A DNA stretch of 64,000 nucleotides, from contig NZ_JABVXF010000001.1 of the NCBI RefSeq assembly GCF_013349995.1, positions 62,001 to 126,000 of the forward strand, read 5' to 3'. The translations under genes and the position numbers were made by a program. Of the stretch, positions 9,542 through 18,759 are shown one piece after another (position 1 is the first letter of the stretch; each line of letters starts with the position of its first letter). The DNA is from Pseudoalteromonas sp. 0303 (lineage in GTDB: Bacteria > Pseudomonadota > Gammaproteobacteria > Enterobacterales > Alteromonadaceae). The notes under the pieces are model-generated. The model did no database searches. It was not told the DNA's origin and was given only the letters and a program-made list of their open reading frames with translations.

Positions 9542-10480
9542 ATGCGTGAGTCATTAATTAAATCGCTTCTATTGCATCTCGGTATTATTGGTTTTTTAAT
9601 TGGATCAGCGAATTTTCATATGCCAGCTCCTAAGGTGATGGAAGTAACGTTGAATCCAGCTATGCCTGAGCCAGAAAAAGCCGTTGCTGCAGTAACGGTT
9701 GATCAACAAAAGGTTGAGCAGAAAATTGCTGAGCTAAAAAAGCAAGAAGAAGCGAAAAAACAAGCTGAAGCAAAGCGTATTCGTGATCTTGAACGTCGTG
9801 CTAATGATGCACGCAAGCAACGTGAAGCTGAAGACAGACGCCTTAAAAAGCTAGAGCAGCAGCGTCGCGCGAAAGAGAAAGAAAAAGCCGAAGCAGAAGC
9901 ACAAGCGAAAAAAGCACGTGAAATTCAAGAGAAAGAACGAGCTAAAGCGCAGCAAGCTGAAAAGCAAAAGCAAGAGGCTGAAGCCGCAGCAAAAGCAGCC
10001 GCTGAAAAACGTAAAGCTGAAGAACAAGCGTTAAAGAAAGCTGAAGAAGAGCGCAAGCGTAAAGCTGCCGAAGCAGAAGCTGAACGTAAACGTAAAGAAG
10101 CCGAAGCAGAGCGTAAACGTCAGCAAGCATTGCAAGAGCAAATGTTGCAAGAGCAGTTAGCTGCTGAGCAAGCTGCACGTAATAAAATTCGCCAGCAACA
10201 GGTTGTGAGTGAAGTTGATAAATATAAAGCGTTAATTATGGCGCGTATTCAACAAACTTTACTTATCGATGAAAAAATGAAGAATAAGCAATGTCGCGTT
10301 AATATTCGCCTTGGCTTTAATGGTTTAGTAACGCAAGTCAAATCATTAGGTGGTGATAAATTAGTGTGTGAAGCTGCTCTTCGAGCTGTTCGTATGGCCG
10401 ATACATTACCAGTTTCGCCTGATAAAGATGTATTCGAGCAATTGAAAAATATTAACTTAACAATTAAGCCAGAATTCTAA
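9542..10480 (+). CDS. tolA: Tol-Pal system protein TolA
   Basis: The N-terminal transmembrane helix (about residues 8-24) is followed by a long Ala/Lys/Glu/Arg-rich helical domain II (about 60-215) and a globular C-terminal domain III with the conserved paired cysteines. The protein spans the periplasm linking TolQR to Pal and TolB. I chose ATG 9542 (MRESLIKS) over an in-frame TTG at 9530, because 9542 directly follows the tolR stop and fits the family N-terminus. Confidence 0.93.
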   Translation: MRESLIKSLLLHLGIIGFLIGSANFHMPAPKVMEVTLNPAMPEPEKAVAAVTVDQQKVEQKIAELKKQEEAKKQAEAKRIRDLERRANDARKQREAEDRRLKKLEQQRRAKEKEKAEAEAQAKKAREIQEKERAKAQQAEKQKQEAEAAAKAAAEKRKAEEQALKKAEEERKRKAAEAEAERKRKEAEAERKRQQALQEQMLQEQLAAEQAARNKIRQQQVVSEVDKYKALIMARIQQTLLIDEKMKNKQCRVNIRLGFNGLVTQVKSLGGDKLVCEAALRAVRMADTLPVSPDKDVFEQLKNINLTIKPEF

Positions 10481-10489
10481 AGGAATGAT

Positions 10490-11848
10490 ATGTTCAACCA
10501 GATAAAAACAGCATGTTTTATTGTATTACTGGGCTTTCATGGCATTGCCAGTGCTGCACTAGAAATTGTTATCACTGAAGGTATTGATGGTGCACGCCCA
10601 ATAGCGGTCGTGCCATTTAAATACCAGGGCGTAGGCCCAATCCCTGAAAAACTGAGCACTGTTATTGCAGCTGACTTGATGCGTAGTGGTAAATTTAAAC
10701 CTGTTGATGTAACAAATATGCCTCAACTACCTGGCAAAGATGCTGATGTTGATTACGGCGCTTGGGTCAATCAAGGTGTTGAAGCAGTACTTGTTGGTCA
10801 AGTAGAGCAACAACCAGGCGGGCGTTACTTAGTAAGATATGAACTTATTGATGTGATCCGTGGCCAAATTACCGGTGGCGAAACACAAATGATGAGCAAC
10901 GGTAAGCTAGTTAAAAGCCAAGATCATGTACTAGATGCGCGTGAAAGTGTTATTTCTGAAAATGGCTTTCGCCGTTATGCGCACCGTATTAGCGATGTAG
11001 TTTATGAAGCACTTACTGGTGAAAAGGGCGCATTTTTAACGAAGATTGCTTATGTCATCGTTCGTGATGGTCAACCTAAGCCTTACCAACTAGTTGTTGC
11101 TGATTATGATGGTTACAACGAACAAGTATTACTTCGCTCTAAAGAGCCATTAATGTCACCAGCTTGGTCACCAGATGGTACTAAGCTTGCGTATGTAACT
11201 TTTGAAAACCGCCAAAGCCAAATTTACATGCAAGACTTATATACGGGTAAACGTGAATTAATCACAAGCCACCCAGGTATTAATGGCGCACCACAATTTT
11301 CACCAGACGGCAAGAAGCTGCTATTAGTACTTTCTAAAGACCGTAATGGTGCTACAGAAGTCTACCTTTTAGACCTTGCAACTCGCAAAGAAAAGCGTTT
11401 AACAAATCACCGTAGTATCGATACTGAGCCTTCTTGGCACCCAAATGGGCAAGATATCGTGTTTACGTCTGAAAGGGGTGGTAATGCCCAGATTTATAAG
11501 TTAAATTTGCAAACTGGTAGATCAAAACGTATGACGTTTGATGGTGATATGAATTTAGCAGGTTCGATTTCACCTGACGGAAAAGAATTAGTGATGGTGA
11601 ATCGTACTAACGGTCAATATCATCTTGCTAAAAAAGAGCTAGCTACAGGCGCGTTCCAAGTATTAACTAGAACTCGCTTAGATGAATCGCCGAGTATCGC
11701 ACCAAACGGCTCGATGATTATCTACAGCACGCTTCATAATAATAAACAGGTGTTGGCGTTAGTGTCTATGGACGGTCGCTTTAAAGCACGCTTACCTGTG
11801 CTAGATGGACAAGTTAAGGCACCGGCTTGGTCGCCTTATTTACAGTAA
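10490..11848 (+). CDS. tolB: Tol-Pal system beta-propeller protein TolB
   Basis: This 452-aa periplasmic protein has a signal peptide (about 1-23, cleavage after ASA). An N-terminal domain follows, then a six-bladed propeller built from repeats of the type [31 protein letters not shown] and [10 protein letters not shown] (about 215-440). It binds Pal and the TolA C-terminus. An AAGGA site lies seven bases before the start. Confidence 0.96.
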   Translation: MFNQIKTACFIVLLGFHGIASAALEIVITEGIDGARPIAVVPFKYQGVGPIPEKLSTVIAADLMRSGKFKPVDVTNMPQLPGKDADVDYGAWVNQGVEAVLVGQVEQQPGGRYLVRYELIDVIRGQITGGETQMMSNGKLVKSQDHVLDARESVISENGFRRYAHRISDVVYEALTGEKGAFLTKIAYVIVRDGQPKPYQLVVADYDGYNEQVLLRSKEPLMSPAWSPDGTKLAYVTFENRQSQIYMQDLYTGKRELITSHPGINGAPQFSPDGKKLLLVLSKDRNGATEVYLLDLATRKEKRLTNHRSIDTEPSWHPNGQDIVFTSERGGNAQIYKLNLQTGRSKRMTFDGDMNLAGSISPDGKELVMVNRTNGQYHLAKKELATGAFQVLTRTRLDESPSIAPNGSMIIYSTLHNNKQVLALVSMDGRFKARLPVLDGQVKAPAWSPYLQ

Positions 11849-11883
11849 TTTTTACTGGTTTACTCAATATAGGAATCAATTAA

Positions 11884-12423
11884 ATGCAACTTAATAAAAC
11901 TTTAAAAGGCCTGCTTATTGCTGTGCCAGTGATGACATTAGCGGCGTGTAGCTCTTCTTCAGGTGTTGACGAAGGTGCTGCAAACCAATCTAACCAAGGT
12001 ATGGTTGAGCAATCAAACACTGATACTGTTGAAGTTGCAACGCTTACTCCAGAGCAACAAGCTGAAGAAGCACTTCGTGAAAAATACGAAGCGTTACGTC
12101 AAGAGCAAATCATTTACTTTGGTTTTGATAACGCAAAAATCCAAAGCAAATATGCTGAGCTTTTACAAGCACACGCTGAGTTCTTAGTACAAAACCCATC
12201 AGTTAAAGTACTTATCGAAGGTCACGCTGATGAGCGTGGTACGCCTGAGTACAACATCGCACTAGGTGAGCACCGTGGTCAAGCAGTAGAAAAATACTTA
12301 CAAAGCTTAGGTGTTTCTGCTAGCCAAATGTCAGTAGTGAGCTATGGTGAAGAGAAGCCAATGGTTAAGTCTCGCACTGAAGAAGCGTTCGCGAAGAACC
12401 GTCGCGCAGTATTAGTTTACTAA
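11884..12423 (+). CDS. pal: Peptidoglycan-associated lipoprotein Pal
   Basis: The lipoprotein signal peptide has lipobox LAAC (cysteine at about residue 22). After a Ser/Gln-rich linker comes an OmpA-like peptidoglycan-binding domain (about 75-178) with the motif EGHADERGTPEYN and terminal NRRAVLVY. It anchors the outer membrane to peptidoglycan and is the target of TolB. The 179-aa length is typical. Confidence 0.97.
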   Translation: MQLNKTLKGLLIAVPVMTLAACSSSSGVDEGAANQSNQGMVEQSNTDTVEVATLTPEQQAEEALREKYEALRQEQIIYFGFDNAKIQSKYAELLQAHAEFLVQNPSVKVLIEGHADERGTPEYNIALGEHRGQAVEKYLQSLGVSASQMSVVSYGEEKPMVKSRTEEAFAKNRRAVLVY

Positions 12424-12435
12424 TAAAGAGTCATT

Positions 12436-13197
12436 ATGAAGCCGAAAATTATTTTGGCAGCAATGATCTTAAGCGGGAGCACCCAGTTATGGGCTGCTCC
12501 CGCTCCTGTTTCAGAAGCTGCAAGCTCGCAATCGAGCATTGAGAAGCGTTTAGTCGCTTTAGAAAACATGATGAAGTCACGTAATTTATTGCAAGCTGAG
12601 CTTCAGCAGCAGCTTAATATTTTACAAGACGAAGTGAGCCAAGTACGTGGTATTACTGAAGAGCAAAGCTATAAGCTTGAAAAAGTATTACAACGTCAGC
12701 GTGAGCTTTATCAAGAGATTGAGAACCGTGTAAGCCAAGCTTATAGCCAGCCTGCTGCAACACAAACTCAACCTACTAACACTTATACGGATGTGGGTGC
12801 ATCACAGGCAATCAGCTCAGACTTATCTGAAAACGAAGCCTATGAGCGTGCTGTAGCGTTAATCATGAAAGATAAACGTTATGAACAAGCAATTCCTGAG
12901 TTCCAAACATTCTTAACTACTTACCCTAATTCAGTGTATGCATCTAATGCGCATTATTGGTTAGGTCAGCTGTTAACAATTCAAAACGATCAAGCTGGTG
13001 CAACTGAGCACTTTAAAGTTGTTGTTAATGAATACCCTAATTCTAATAAGCGCCCAGATGCGATGTTAAAGTTAGGAAACTTATTAGCGGATCAAGGTTT
13101 AGGCGAGCAAGCCCTTAAAACCTTTAATGATTTAATTAATCAGTACCCAAGTACTACCGCTGCTAAATTAGCCACAGAACGTCTGTCGCAAATGTAG
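12436..13197 (+). CDS. cpoB: Cell division coordinator CpoB (YbgF)
   Basis: A signal peptide (about 1-20) precedes an N-terminal coiled-coil trimerisation region (about 30-98), a Gln/Thr-rich linker and three C-terminal TPR units (about 135-250, with YPNS, YWLGQLL and YPST turns). This is the normal last gene of the tol-pal operon; CpoB couples Tol and PBP1B activity. A 9-bp hairpin (AGACTGCTT/AAGCGGTCT, 13211-13236) without a clear U-run follows. Confidence 0.95.
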   Translation: MKPKIILAAMILSGSTQLWAAPAPVSEAASSQSSIEKRLVALENMMKSRNLLQAELQQQLNILQDEVSQVRGITEEQSYKLEKVLQRQRELYQEIENRVSQAYSQPAATQTQPTNTYTDVGASQAISSDLSENEAYERAVALIMKDKRYEQAIPEFQTFLTTYPNSVYASNAHYWLGQLLTIQNDQAGATEHFKVVVNEYPNSNKRPDAMLKLGNLLADQGLGEQALKTFNDLINQYPSTTAAKLATERLSQM

Positions 13198-13284
13198 ATT
13201 TGACCTGATTAGACTGCTTTTTGACATAAGCGGTCTAAAATTAGGCAACTAGACATAAAAACTTAAAAAAAGAGATATTTTCTG

Positions 13285-13312
13285 TTGCACTCAGCATTTA
13301 AATAAGTATTAT
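13285..13312 (+). promoter_or_regulatory. Promoter of the tRNA-Lys array
   Basis: TTGCAC (13285-13290) and TATTAT (13307-13312) are separated by 16 bp and followed by a GC-rich GCGCCCGC discriminator. That discriminator type is characteristic of stringently controlled stable-RNA promoters. Confidence 0.65.
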
Positions 13313-13365
13313 AAGCGCCCGCAGCAGGCGATTGGTAACAACAGCCAAAATGCGGAAAAAAGAGC

Positions 13366-13441
13366 GGGTCATTAGCTCAGTTGGTAGAGCAGTGGACTTT
13401 TAATCCATTGGTCGATGGTTCAAGTCCATCATGACCCACCA
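13366..13441 (+). tRNA. tRNA-Lys(UUU) copy 1
   Basis: A 76-nt tRNA with encoded CCA, acceptor arms GGGTCAT/ATGACCC, anticodon loop CTTTTAA with anticodon TTT. It is the first of four near-identical copies at intervals of about 127-133 bp. Confidence 0.98.
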
Positions 13442-13498
13442 TTCTCTTAGAATGGCTTTATATCGACGGATTTACGTAGCTTTTATAAGCATTAGAGC

Positions 13499-13574
13499 GG
13501 GTCATTAGCTCAGTTGGTAGAGCAGTGGACTTTTAATCCATTGGTCGATGGTTCAAGTCCATCATGACCCACCA
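13499..13574 (+). tRNA. tRNA-Lys(UUU) copy 2
   Basis: Identical in sequence to copy 1. The spacer between copies 1 and 2 resembles the other spacers (ACCATTC..., TATCG(A/G)C(G/A)..., ending AGAGC), showing that whole tRNA-plus-spacer units were duplicated. Confidence 0.98.
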
Positions 13575-13626
13575 TTCTTCGGAATTGAATGGTTTATATC
13601 GGCGAGCTTATTACAAGCATCAGAGC

Positions 13627-13702
13627 GGGTCATTAGCTCAGTTGGTAGAGCAGTGGACTTTTAATCCATTGGTCGATGGTTCGAGTCCATCATGACCCAC
13701 CA
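13627..13702 (+). tRNA. tRNA-Lys(UUU) copy 3
   Basis: Same as copy 1 except for one base in the T-arm (TTCGAGTCC in place of TTCAAGTCC), at the position after the conserved C of the T-loop. Confidence 0.98.
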
Positions 13703-13753
13703 TTTTTCGAATGGTCTCATATCGGCGGATTTACGCATCTAAATACTCAGAGC

Positions 13754-13829
13754 GGGTCATTAGCTCAGTTGGTAGAGCAGTGGACTTTTAATCCATTGGT
13801 CGATGGTTCAAGTCCATCATGACCCACCA
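13754..13829 (+). tRNA. tRNA-Lys(UUU) copy 4
   Basis: Identical to copies 1 and 2. It is the last copy; nadA follows 130 bp downstream with its own promoter. Confidence 0.98.
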
Positions 13830-13914
13830 TTGCTGATTTATCTTTTCTTTCTAAGTTATCCTTTATTTATCTTAACAGCTCACAGCAATACTGTTCTTTA
13901 GCTTAAGATTCTCG

Positions 13915-13920
13915 TATAAT
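13915..13920 (+). promoter_or_regulatory. nadA promoter -10 box
   Basis: A perfect TATAAT lies about 40 bases before the nadA start, in front of a TCGCGCC tract. The -35 is weak (TGTTCT or TTCTTT near 13892-13898). Confidence 0.5.
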
Positions 13921-13958
13921 TCGCGCCATGAATGCACTGTGGACTAAGTGGTCGAGAA

Positions 13959-14999
13959 ATGAGTCTAGCTGAACAAATTATGCCTGAAGATTATATCTTC
14001 CCTCCAAAGCCAGCTCCGTTATCAAAAGACGAGCAAGCTGAGTATAAGGCACGTATCAAACAATTATTAAAAGACAAGAACGCGGTTCTTGTTGCCCATT
14101 ATTACACTGATCCTGAAATTCAAGCACTAGCTGAAGAAACAGGCGGTTGTGTTGCTGACTCGCTAGAAATGGCGCGTTTTGGTGCTAAGCACGACGCAGA
14201 TGTAATTGTGGTAGCCGGTGTTCGCTTTATGGGCGAAACAGCAAAAATCCTAACGCCAAATAAAACAGTTGTTATGCCAACACTTGCTGCAACTTGTTCA
14301 TTAGACGTAGGTTGCCCAATTGAAGAATTCTCAGCGTTTTGTGATCAGCACCCTGATCGCAAGGTAGTAGTGTATGCAAATACATCAACCGCTGTTAAGG
14401 CGCGTGCAGATTGGATTGTTACTTCTTCATGTGCTCTAGAGATCGTAGAGCACCTTGATGAGCAAGGCGAAAAAATCATTTGGGGTCCAGATAAACACTT
14501 AGGTTCTTACATTCAAAAGAACACAGGTGCAGACATGATCATGTGGAATGGCGCCTGTATCGTTCATGACGAGTTTAAAACCAAAGCACTTAAGGATATG
14601 AAAGCCTTACACCCAGATGCGGCTGTATTGGTTCACCCAGAGTCTCCTGCGGAGATTGTAGCCTTAGCTGATGCGGTTGGCTCAACAAGCCAACTAATCA
14701 AAGCAGCGCAAACTATGGACAACAAAAAGTTCATAGTAGCGACTGACCGTGGCATTTTCTACAAAATGCAGCAGTTATGCCCAGAGAAAGAATTCTTTGA
14801 AGCCCCAACAGCGGGTGAAGGCGCAACATGTAAAAGCTGTGCACATTGCCCGTGGATGGCAATGAATGGCTTAAAAGCGATTGAAGAAGCACTGACAGAC
14901 CCAGAAGGTAAAGAAGTGTTTGTTGATATGGACTTACGCGAAGGCGCATTAAAGTCGCTTAACCGTATGTTAGATTTTTCAGCAACGCTTCAGCGTTAA
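13959..14999 (+). CDS. nadA: Quinolinate synthase NadA
   Basis: This enzyme condenses iminoaspartate and dihydroxyacetone phosphate to quinolinate in NAD synthesis, using a [4Fe-4S] cluster. Cysteine-bearing blocks are [20 protein letters not shown] and [13 protein letters not shown], and the substrate loop [10 protein letters not shown] is near the N-terminus. An in-frame ATG exists at 13932, but ATG 13959 (MSLAEQIM) has a GAGAA upstream and gives the expected N-terminus, about 346 aa. It ends at a clear terminator. Confidence 0.96.
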   Translation: MSLAEQIMPEDYIFPPKPAPLSKDEQAEYKARIKQLLKDKNAVLVAHYYTDPEIQALAEETGGCVADSLEMARFGAKHDADVIVVAGVRFMGETAKILTPNKTVVMPTLAATCSLDVGCPIEEFSAFCDQHPDRKVVVYANTSTAVKARADWIVTSSCALEIVEHLDEQGEKIIWGPDKHLGSYIQKNTGADMIMWNGACIVHDEFKTKALKDMKALHPDAAVLVHPESPAEIVALADAVGSTSQLIKAAQTMDNKKFIVATDRGIFYKMQQLCPEKEFFEAPTAGEGATCKSCAHCPWMAMNGLKAIEEALTDPEGKEVFVDMDLREGALKSLNRMLDFSATLQR

Positions 15000-15020
15000 G
15001 AACGAATTGACTATATACAA

Positions 15021-15048
15021 AAGGCAAGGTGTTTACCTTGCCTTTTTT
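15021..15048 (+). terminator. Rho-independent terminator of nadA
   Basis: A 10-bp perfect stem AAGGCAAGGT/ACCTTGCCTT with loop GTTT is followed by a T-run, 21 bases after the nadA stop. Confidence 0.9.
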
Positions 15049-15090
15049 GTTTGATTACTAATCACTTAACAGCACTATTTTAAAAAGCCC

Positions 15091-15119
15091 TTGCGTCTGT
15101 AGGGTTGTTTTCATACTAT
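15091..15119 (+). promoter_or_regulatory. Promoter of tRNA-Ser(GGA)
   Basis: TTGCGT (15091-15096) and TACTAT (15114-15119) with a 17-bp spacer, then a GC-rich ACGCCGCGC discriminator, lie about 28 bases before the tRNA. Confidence 0.7.
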
Positions 15120-15147
15120 AACGCCGCGCTAAACTCAAAGCGCCTTA

Positions 15148-15235
15148 GGTGACGTGTCCGAGTGGCTGAAGGAGCACGCCTGGAAAGTGTGTATACGGCA
15201 ACGTATCGAGAGTTCGAATCTCTCCGTCACCGCCA
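15148..15235 (+). tRNA. tRNA-Ser(GGA), island integration target
   Basis: An 88-nt class II tRNA: acceptor arms GGTGACG/CGTCACC, discriminator G, encoded CCA, anticodon stem CACGC/GTGTG with loop CTGGAAA, and a long variable arm (ACGGCAACGT). Its 3' 20 bases form the left attachment core of the genomic island. The downstream terminator (15248-15270) lies on the island side. Confidence 0.97.
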
Positions 15236-15237
15236 TT
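15216..15237 (+). repeat. Left attachment-site core (attL) of the genomic island
   Basis: The tRNA-Ser 3' end from GAATCTC through CCGCCATT is repeated at 41564-41585 (perfect, 22 bp) and 39009-39029 (one base deleted). A P4-type integrase gene starts 183 bp inside. This is the standard layout of tRNA-borne islands. Confidence 0.9.
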
Positions 15238-15247
15238 ATTCAATATC

Positions 15248-15270
15248 AAGACGTCTCATGACGTCTTTTT
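15248..15270 (+). terminator. Terminator after tRNA-Ser
   Basis: The 8-bp stem AAGACGTC/GACGTCTT with loop TCAT is followed by a T-run. Because it lies beyond the att core it belongs to the island, which thus supplies a terminator for the split tRNA. Confidence 0.85.
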
Positions 15271-15419
15271 TATGCCTGCAAAGTAAATTAAATCAATTGT
15301 TTGTCATCTTATCGTGTCTTATCCCGTCTCATTGAAGCGCAAAATTTTAGTTGCCCATATGGTATTCCTAATATTTAGTGCCATAATCAGGTATACCAAA
15401 ACACAAACTTTTGTCGATT

Positions 15420-16661
15420 ATGCCGAAAACAATTAAGCCTTTATCTAACAATGAAGTGAAGAATGCTAAACCTAAAGAAAAAGATTATGTGCTTTCTGAT
15501 GGAAAGGGTTTGCAGCTAAGAGTTCGTCAAAATGGGTCGAAACAATGGAACTTTAACTACTATCACCCAGTAACTAAAAAACGTATCAATATGGGGTTGG
15601 GTACATATCCAGATCTAAGCTTAGTAAATGCGAGAAAGCTTGCTCAAGATGCAAGAGAATTAATCCTGTTCGATATTGACCCAAAAGAGCAGAGAGAAAC
15701 CGTCCGAAGAGAAAAGTTAGCTCAAGAGGAACTTACTTTAGAAAAAGTTGCTAATGAGTGGTTTGAGTTTTCGAGTAAAGGTTTGTCTAAAAATTATTGC
15801 GATGATATGTGGCGATCTTTAGGCAATCATATCTTTCCTAAGTTAGGAAAGCATCCAATTGGAAAGTTGACAGCACCACTTGTTAGTAGCGTATTAGACC
15901 CACTTGCCAAGGATGATAGATTAGAAACTGTTAAACGTCTTTGCGAAAGGCTCAATAGGGTAATGGTTTTTGCGATGAACAAAAACTACATTACAGTTAA
16001 CCCTATAGCGGGGATTAAAGCTAACTACAGTTCACCAAAAAGAGTTCATATGCCCACTCTTAAACCAGATGAATTACCAGAGCTTATGCAAACACTGGCA
16101 AATGCCAGTATCAAGCACATAACTCGATTTCTAATAGAGTGGCAACTTCACACCCTCACTCGACCAGGAGAGGCTGCAGGGACTCGCTGGGATGAAATTG
16201 ATGTAGATAAAAAAGAATGGACCATTCCTGCGAGTCGCATGAAGATGAGAAAAGAACATGTGATCCCACTATCTAAACAAGCCCTACAGCTATTAGAAGC
16301 AATTAAACCCCTATCAGGCCATAGAGAGTTTGTATTTCCATCAGACCGAGATCCTAAAAAGCATATTAATAATGAATCAGCAAATGTTGCATTAAGGCGA
16401 ATGGGGTTTCAAGGACGTTTAGTTAGTCATGGCATTCGGTCCCTAGGAAGCACGACACTGAATGAAAAGGGATTTAACCCAGATGTGATTGAAGCAGCCT
16501 TAGCCCATGTTGATAAGAACCAAGTAAGGGCAGCATATAATCGAAGCGATTACTATGAAAAGCGCAGAGAGTTAATGAGCTGGTGGAGTGATCATATTGA
16601 AGGAGCTTCACAAGGATCAGTTTCTATTCTGAGTATAAATAAAAAGACATTGGTTAGATGA
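15420..16661 (+). CDS. P4-type tyrosine recombinase (island integrase)
   Basis: This 413-aa integrase has the N-terminal DUF4102-type arm-binding domain (LSDGKGLQLRV, then MGLGTYPDLSLVNAR, residues about 20-85), a core-binding domain, and a catalytic domain. Visible catalytic motifs are the first Arg in TRPGEAAGTRWDE, the H-x-x-R block HGIRSLGST and a tyrosine in ALAHVDKNQVRAAYNR. I use ATG 15420; an in-frame TTG sits nine bases upstream. It directly abuts tRNA-Ser and most likely recombines the three 3'-tRNA repeats in this window. Confidence 0.95.
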   Translation: MPKTIKPLSNNEVKNAKPKEKDYVLSDGKGLQLRVRQNGSKQWNFNYYHPVTKKRINMGLGTYPDLSLVNARKLAQDARELILFDIDPKEQRETVRREKLAQEELTLEKVANEWFEFSSKGLSKNYCDDMWRSLGNHIFPKLGKHPIGKLTAPLVSSVLDPLAKDDRLETVKRLCERLNRVMVFAMNKNYITVNPIAGIKANYSSPKRVHMPTLKPDELPELMQTLANASIKHITRFLIEWQLHTLTRPGEAAGTRWDEIDVDKKEWTIPASRMKMRKEHVIPLSKQALQLLEAIKPLSGHREFVFPSDRDPKKHINNESANVALRRMGFQGRLVSHGIRSLGSTTLNEKGFNPDVIEAALAHVDKNQVRAAYNRSDYYEKRRELMSWWSDHIEGASQGSVSILSINKKTLVR

Positions 16662-16729
16662 TTTAGTAATGAAGTGAACGTATAAATACATTTTATGTTA
16701 TTCTAAAAACATAGAGTAAGGACTCATAA

Positions 16730-17851
16730 ATGATATACCTAGATTCAGCCGCATCTTACCCACTTCTTTCTGAAGTTAAAGAATCACTAATGCACGCATT
16801 TGAAAACTGTTATGCGAATTCTGCCTCTAGTCACTTTTTAGGTGAATCTGCCTTAGCCAAGGTCAATGATGTAAGAGAGCTGCTAGCTGATGAAATAGGG
16901 GCTTTTCCAAGTGAAATAGTTTTCACCAGTGGTGCAACAGAATCAAACAATATAGCTTTTAAAAGTTTATTGCTTGGTGATGAAAACCTAAAAACTAAAA
17001 AACACATTGTGATTTCATCAATTGAGCACAAATGTATTTTTGCAATCTGCGATTACTTCCAAAAACTAGGTTATGACATTTCACTTGTCAAACCAAATGC
17101 TAATGGGGTGATCACAGCTGAAAATGTTAAAGCAGTAATAAAAGAAGATACAGCTCTTGTATCTATAATGCATGTGAATAATGAACTTGGCACAATTAAT
17201 CCTATAGCTGAAATCGGTGAGCTTTGCTTTTCAAAAGGTATCATCTTTCACTCAGATGCAGCTCAAAGTTTCTGCAAAACAGATATTGACGTTGATGAGA
17301 TGAATATTGATGTAATGTCATTTTCTGCACATAAGGTTGGTGGACCAAAAGGGATTGGTGCTGTTTATATTCGTGACCTCAGAAAACGTAATCTTCTACC
17401 TGTTATACATGGCGCAGGTCAAGAGGATGGGTTAAGAGGTGGAACTGTTGCAGCACCATTAATAATTGGTTTTGGTAAAGCAATCGAAGTGTTTCCACAA
17501 GCGTATAGCAATTTTGAAAATAATACCCTTAAATCTTACTTCTTAAAAAAATTAGAAGAAGATGAAATCGAATATCTCATAAACGGGCAAGGTAATATTT
17601 TACCTCACATACTTTCATTATCTCTTCCGAAAACTAATGTAGGTGTACTGGTTCGTGATAATGAGAATTCTATTTGTCTTGCTCAAGGGTCTGCATGCTC
17701 TTCAAAAGAGATAGAAGCTTCACATGTTTTAACGGCATTAGGGTTAACTCGAGAGCAAGCTGAGCATACCTTTAGAATCAGTTTCACTCATGAAATCACA
17801 ACAAATAATATTGATTTCTTAATCACTGCGATAAAAAAAGCGGCTTATTGA
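16730..17851 (+). CDS. sspA: Cysteine desulfurase of the phosphorothioation system (SspA/DndA/IscS-like)
   Basis: This 373-aa PLP enzyme would supply persulfide sulfur for DNA phosphorothioation. The PLP lysine lies in SFSAHKVGGPKG (about 200-211), the Asp/His PLP contacts in HSDAAQSF, and the catalytic cysteine in QGSACSSKE (about 322-330). AAGGA precedes the ATG. It converges on the sspD-like gene with 11 bases between stops. The assignment to the Ssp pathway rests on context (SspD, SspC and SspB neighbours), since IscS and DndA share these motifs. It lies apart from any isc operon, favouring a dedicated role. Confidence 0.85.
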   Translation: MIYLDSAASYPLLSEVKESLMHAFENCYANSASSHFLGESALAKVNDVRELLADEIGAFPSEIVFTSGATESNNIAFKSLLLGDENLKTKKHIVISSIEHKCIFAICDYFQKLGYDISLVKPNANGVITAENVKAVIKEDTALVSIMHVNNELGTINPIAEIGELCFSKGIIFHSDAAQSFCKTDIDVDEMNIDVMSFSAHKVGGPKGIGAVYIRDLRKRNLLPVIHGAGQEDGLRGGTVAAPLIIGFGKAIEVFPQAYSNFENNTLKSYFLKKLEEDEIEYLINGQGNILPHILSLSLPKTNVGVLVRDNENSICLAQGSACSSKEIEASHVLTALGLTREQAEHTFRISFTHEITTNNIDFLITAIKKAAY

Positions 17852-17858
17852 GCCGCTT
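17838..17858 (-). terminator. Terminator of the sspB-C-D operon (minus strand)
   Basis: An 8-bp perfect stem (AAGCGGCT/AGCCGCTT on the plus strand) has a seven-A tract on its left, so on the minus strand it reads as a hairpin plus U-run. It lies inside the last codons of sspA and just after the sspD stop. On the plus strand the U-run is weak. Confidence 0.75.
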
Positions 17859-17862
17859 CCTA

Positions 17863-18759
17863 TTATTTATAACAAGTTACACAGGCTCCACCGCCTTCAG
17901 CTTCATCATAAATATCATCAAGTTCATTAAACTCGCAATAACCTTCAAAATCACCTAGCAAAGCATTTCGGCGCTTCTTTTTGTTGAAACGAGCTACTTT
18001 TTTCTCATGATTTTCAATAATGCGCTTTTGAACAGCAGGATCTTCTAAAGTCTCTAAAGGTTGACCTTGGCCCATCCAATAAAAGCGCTCGCCAACAGTA
18101 GTATTTTCATCATCACCTTTTTCAAATGCTTTTGCTTCTTCAAAAAGATCAGGGTGCTTTTCCATTAGCTTAACCCATTCAATTTTCCTTTGATAAAAAC
18201 AAAAAGTACATCCTGAGCGAGAGCGCCACTTGTAATATTCAGGTAGTTCTAAACCATTACGTTGTAATATATTTTCGATATCACTACGAACAATGCCATG
18301 CTCTCTAAATGGGAATACTGACTCTATAGGCTTCTCTATAGTCATGTAACCCGTACGTTCAGGTTCATCAGCACGAATACCCACATAATTCTTTATTTTG
18401 TATCCATCTTTGATGAAACCATCTAACCATTGCTCAAATGGTTTTAGTTTCATTTGTACGGTACACCAGCGGTCTCTTTGTGAAGGTAAGTAGTTACCAT
18501 GCTCTTTTAATAAGTGGGCAAAATCTTTTTCGCCACGACCTTCAATATTATTTAATGAACGAGCATTTAACCTATGTATATAACCTAACTTCTCTTCTAG
18601 TTGGTCTATAAATTCATTGGTTTCAGGCAATTCATACCCTGTATCTGTAAAAAAGTATTCTACATCTAATTCAGGGTATGTTTCCTTTACAAACAGCGCC
18701 AAAGCACTACTATCTTTGCCGCCAGAAAGCCCAAGTACGTGTTTAACTTTTTCAGTCAT
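17863..18759 (-). CDS. sspD: SspD-like PP-loop ATP pyrophosphatase (PAPS-reductase family), DNA phosphorothioation
   Basis: The PP-loop SGGKDS (residues 12-17) marks the adenylating ATP pyrophosphatase/PAPS reductase fold, as in DndC and SspD. Cysteines at 99, 184, 187 (SGCTFCF) and a C-terminal 293/296 pair (ACVTCYK) are candidates for Fe-S and persulfide chemistry; DndC proteins carry an Fe-S cluster. The start ATGACTGA overlaps the stop of the upstream ATPase gene, with GAGGT nearby, so the two are coupled. It probably activates the DNA backbone for sulfur insertion. The family call is firm; the precise step is inferred. Confidence 0.85.
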   Translation of the reverse strand: MTEKVKHVLGLSGGKDSSALALFVKETYPELDVEYFFTDTGYELPETNEFIDQLEEKLGYIHRLNARSLNNIEGRGEKDFAHLLKEHGNYLPSQRDRWCTVQMKLKPFEQWLDGFIKDGYKIKNYVGIRADEPERTGYMTIEKPIESVFPFREHGIVRSDIENILQRNGLELPEYYKWRSRSGCTFCFYQRKIEWVKLMEKHPDLFEEAKAFEKGDDENTTVGERFYWMGQGQPLETLEDPAVQKRIIENHEKKVARFNKKKRRNALLGDFEGYCEFNELDDIYDEAEGGGACVTCYK

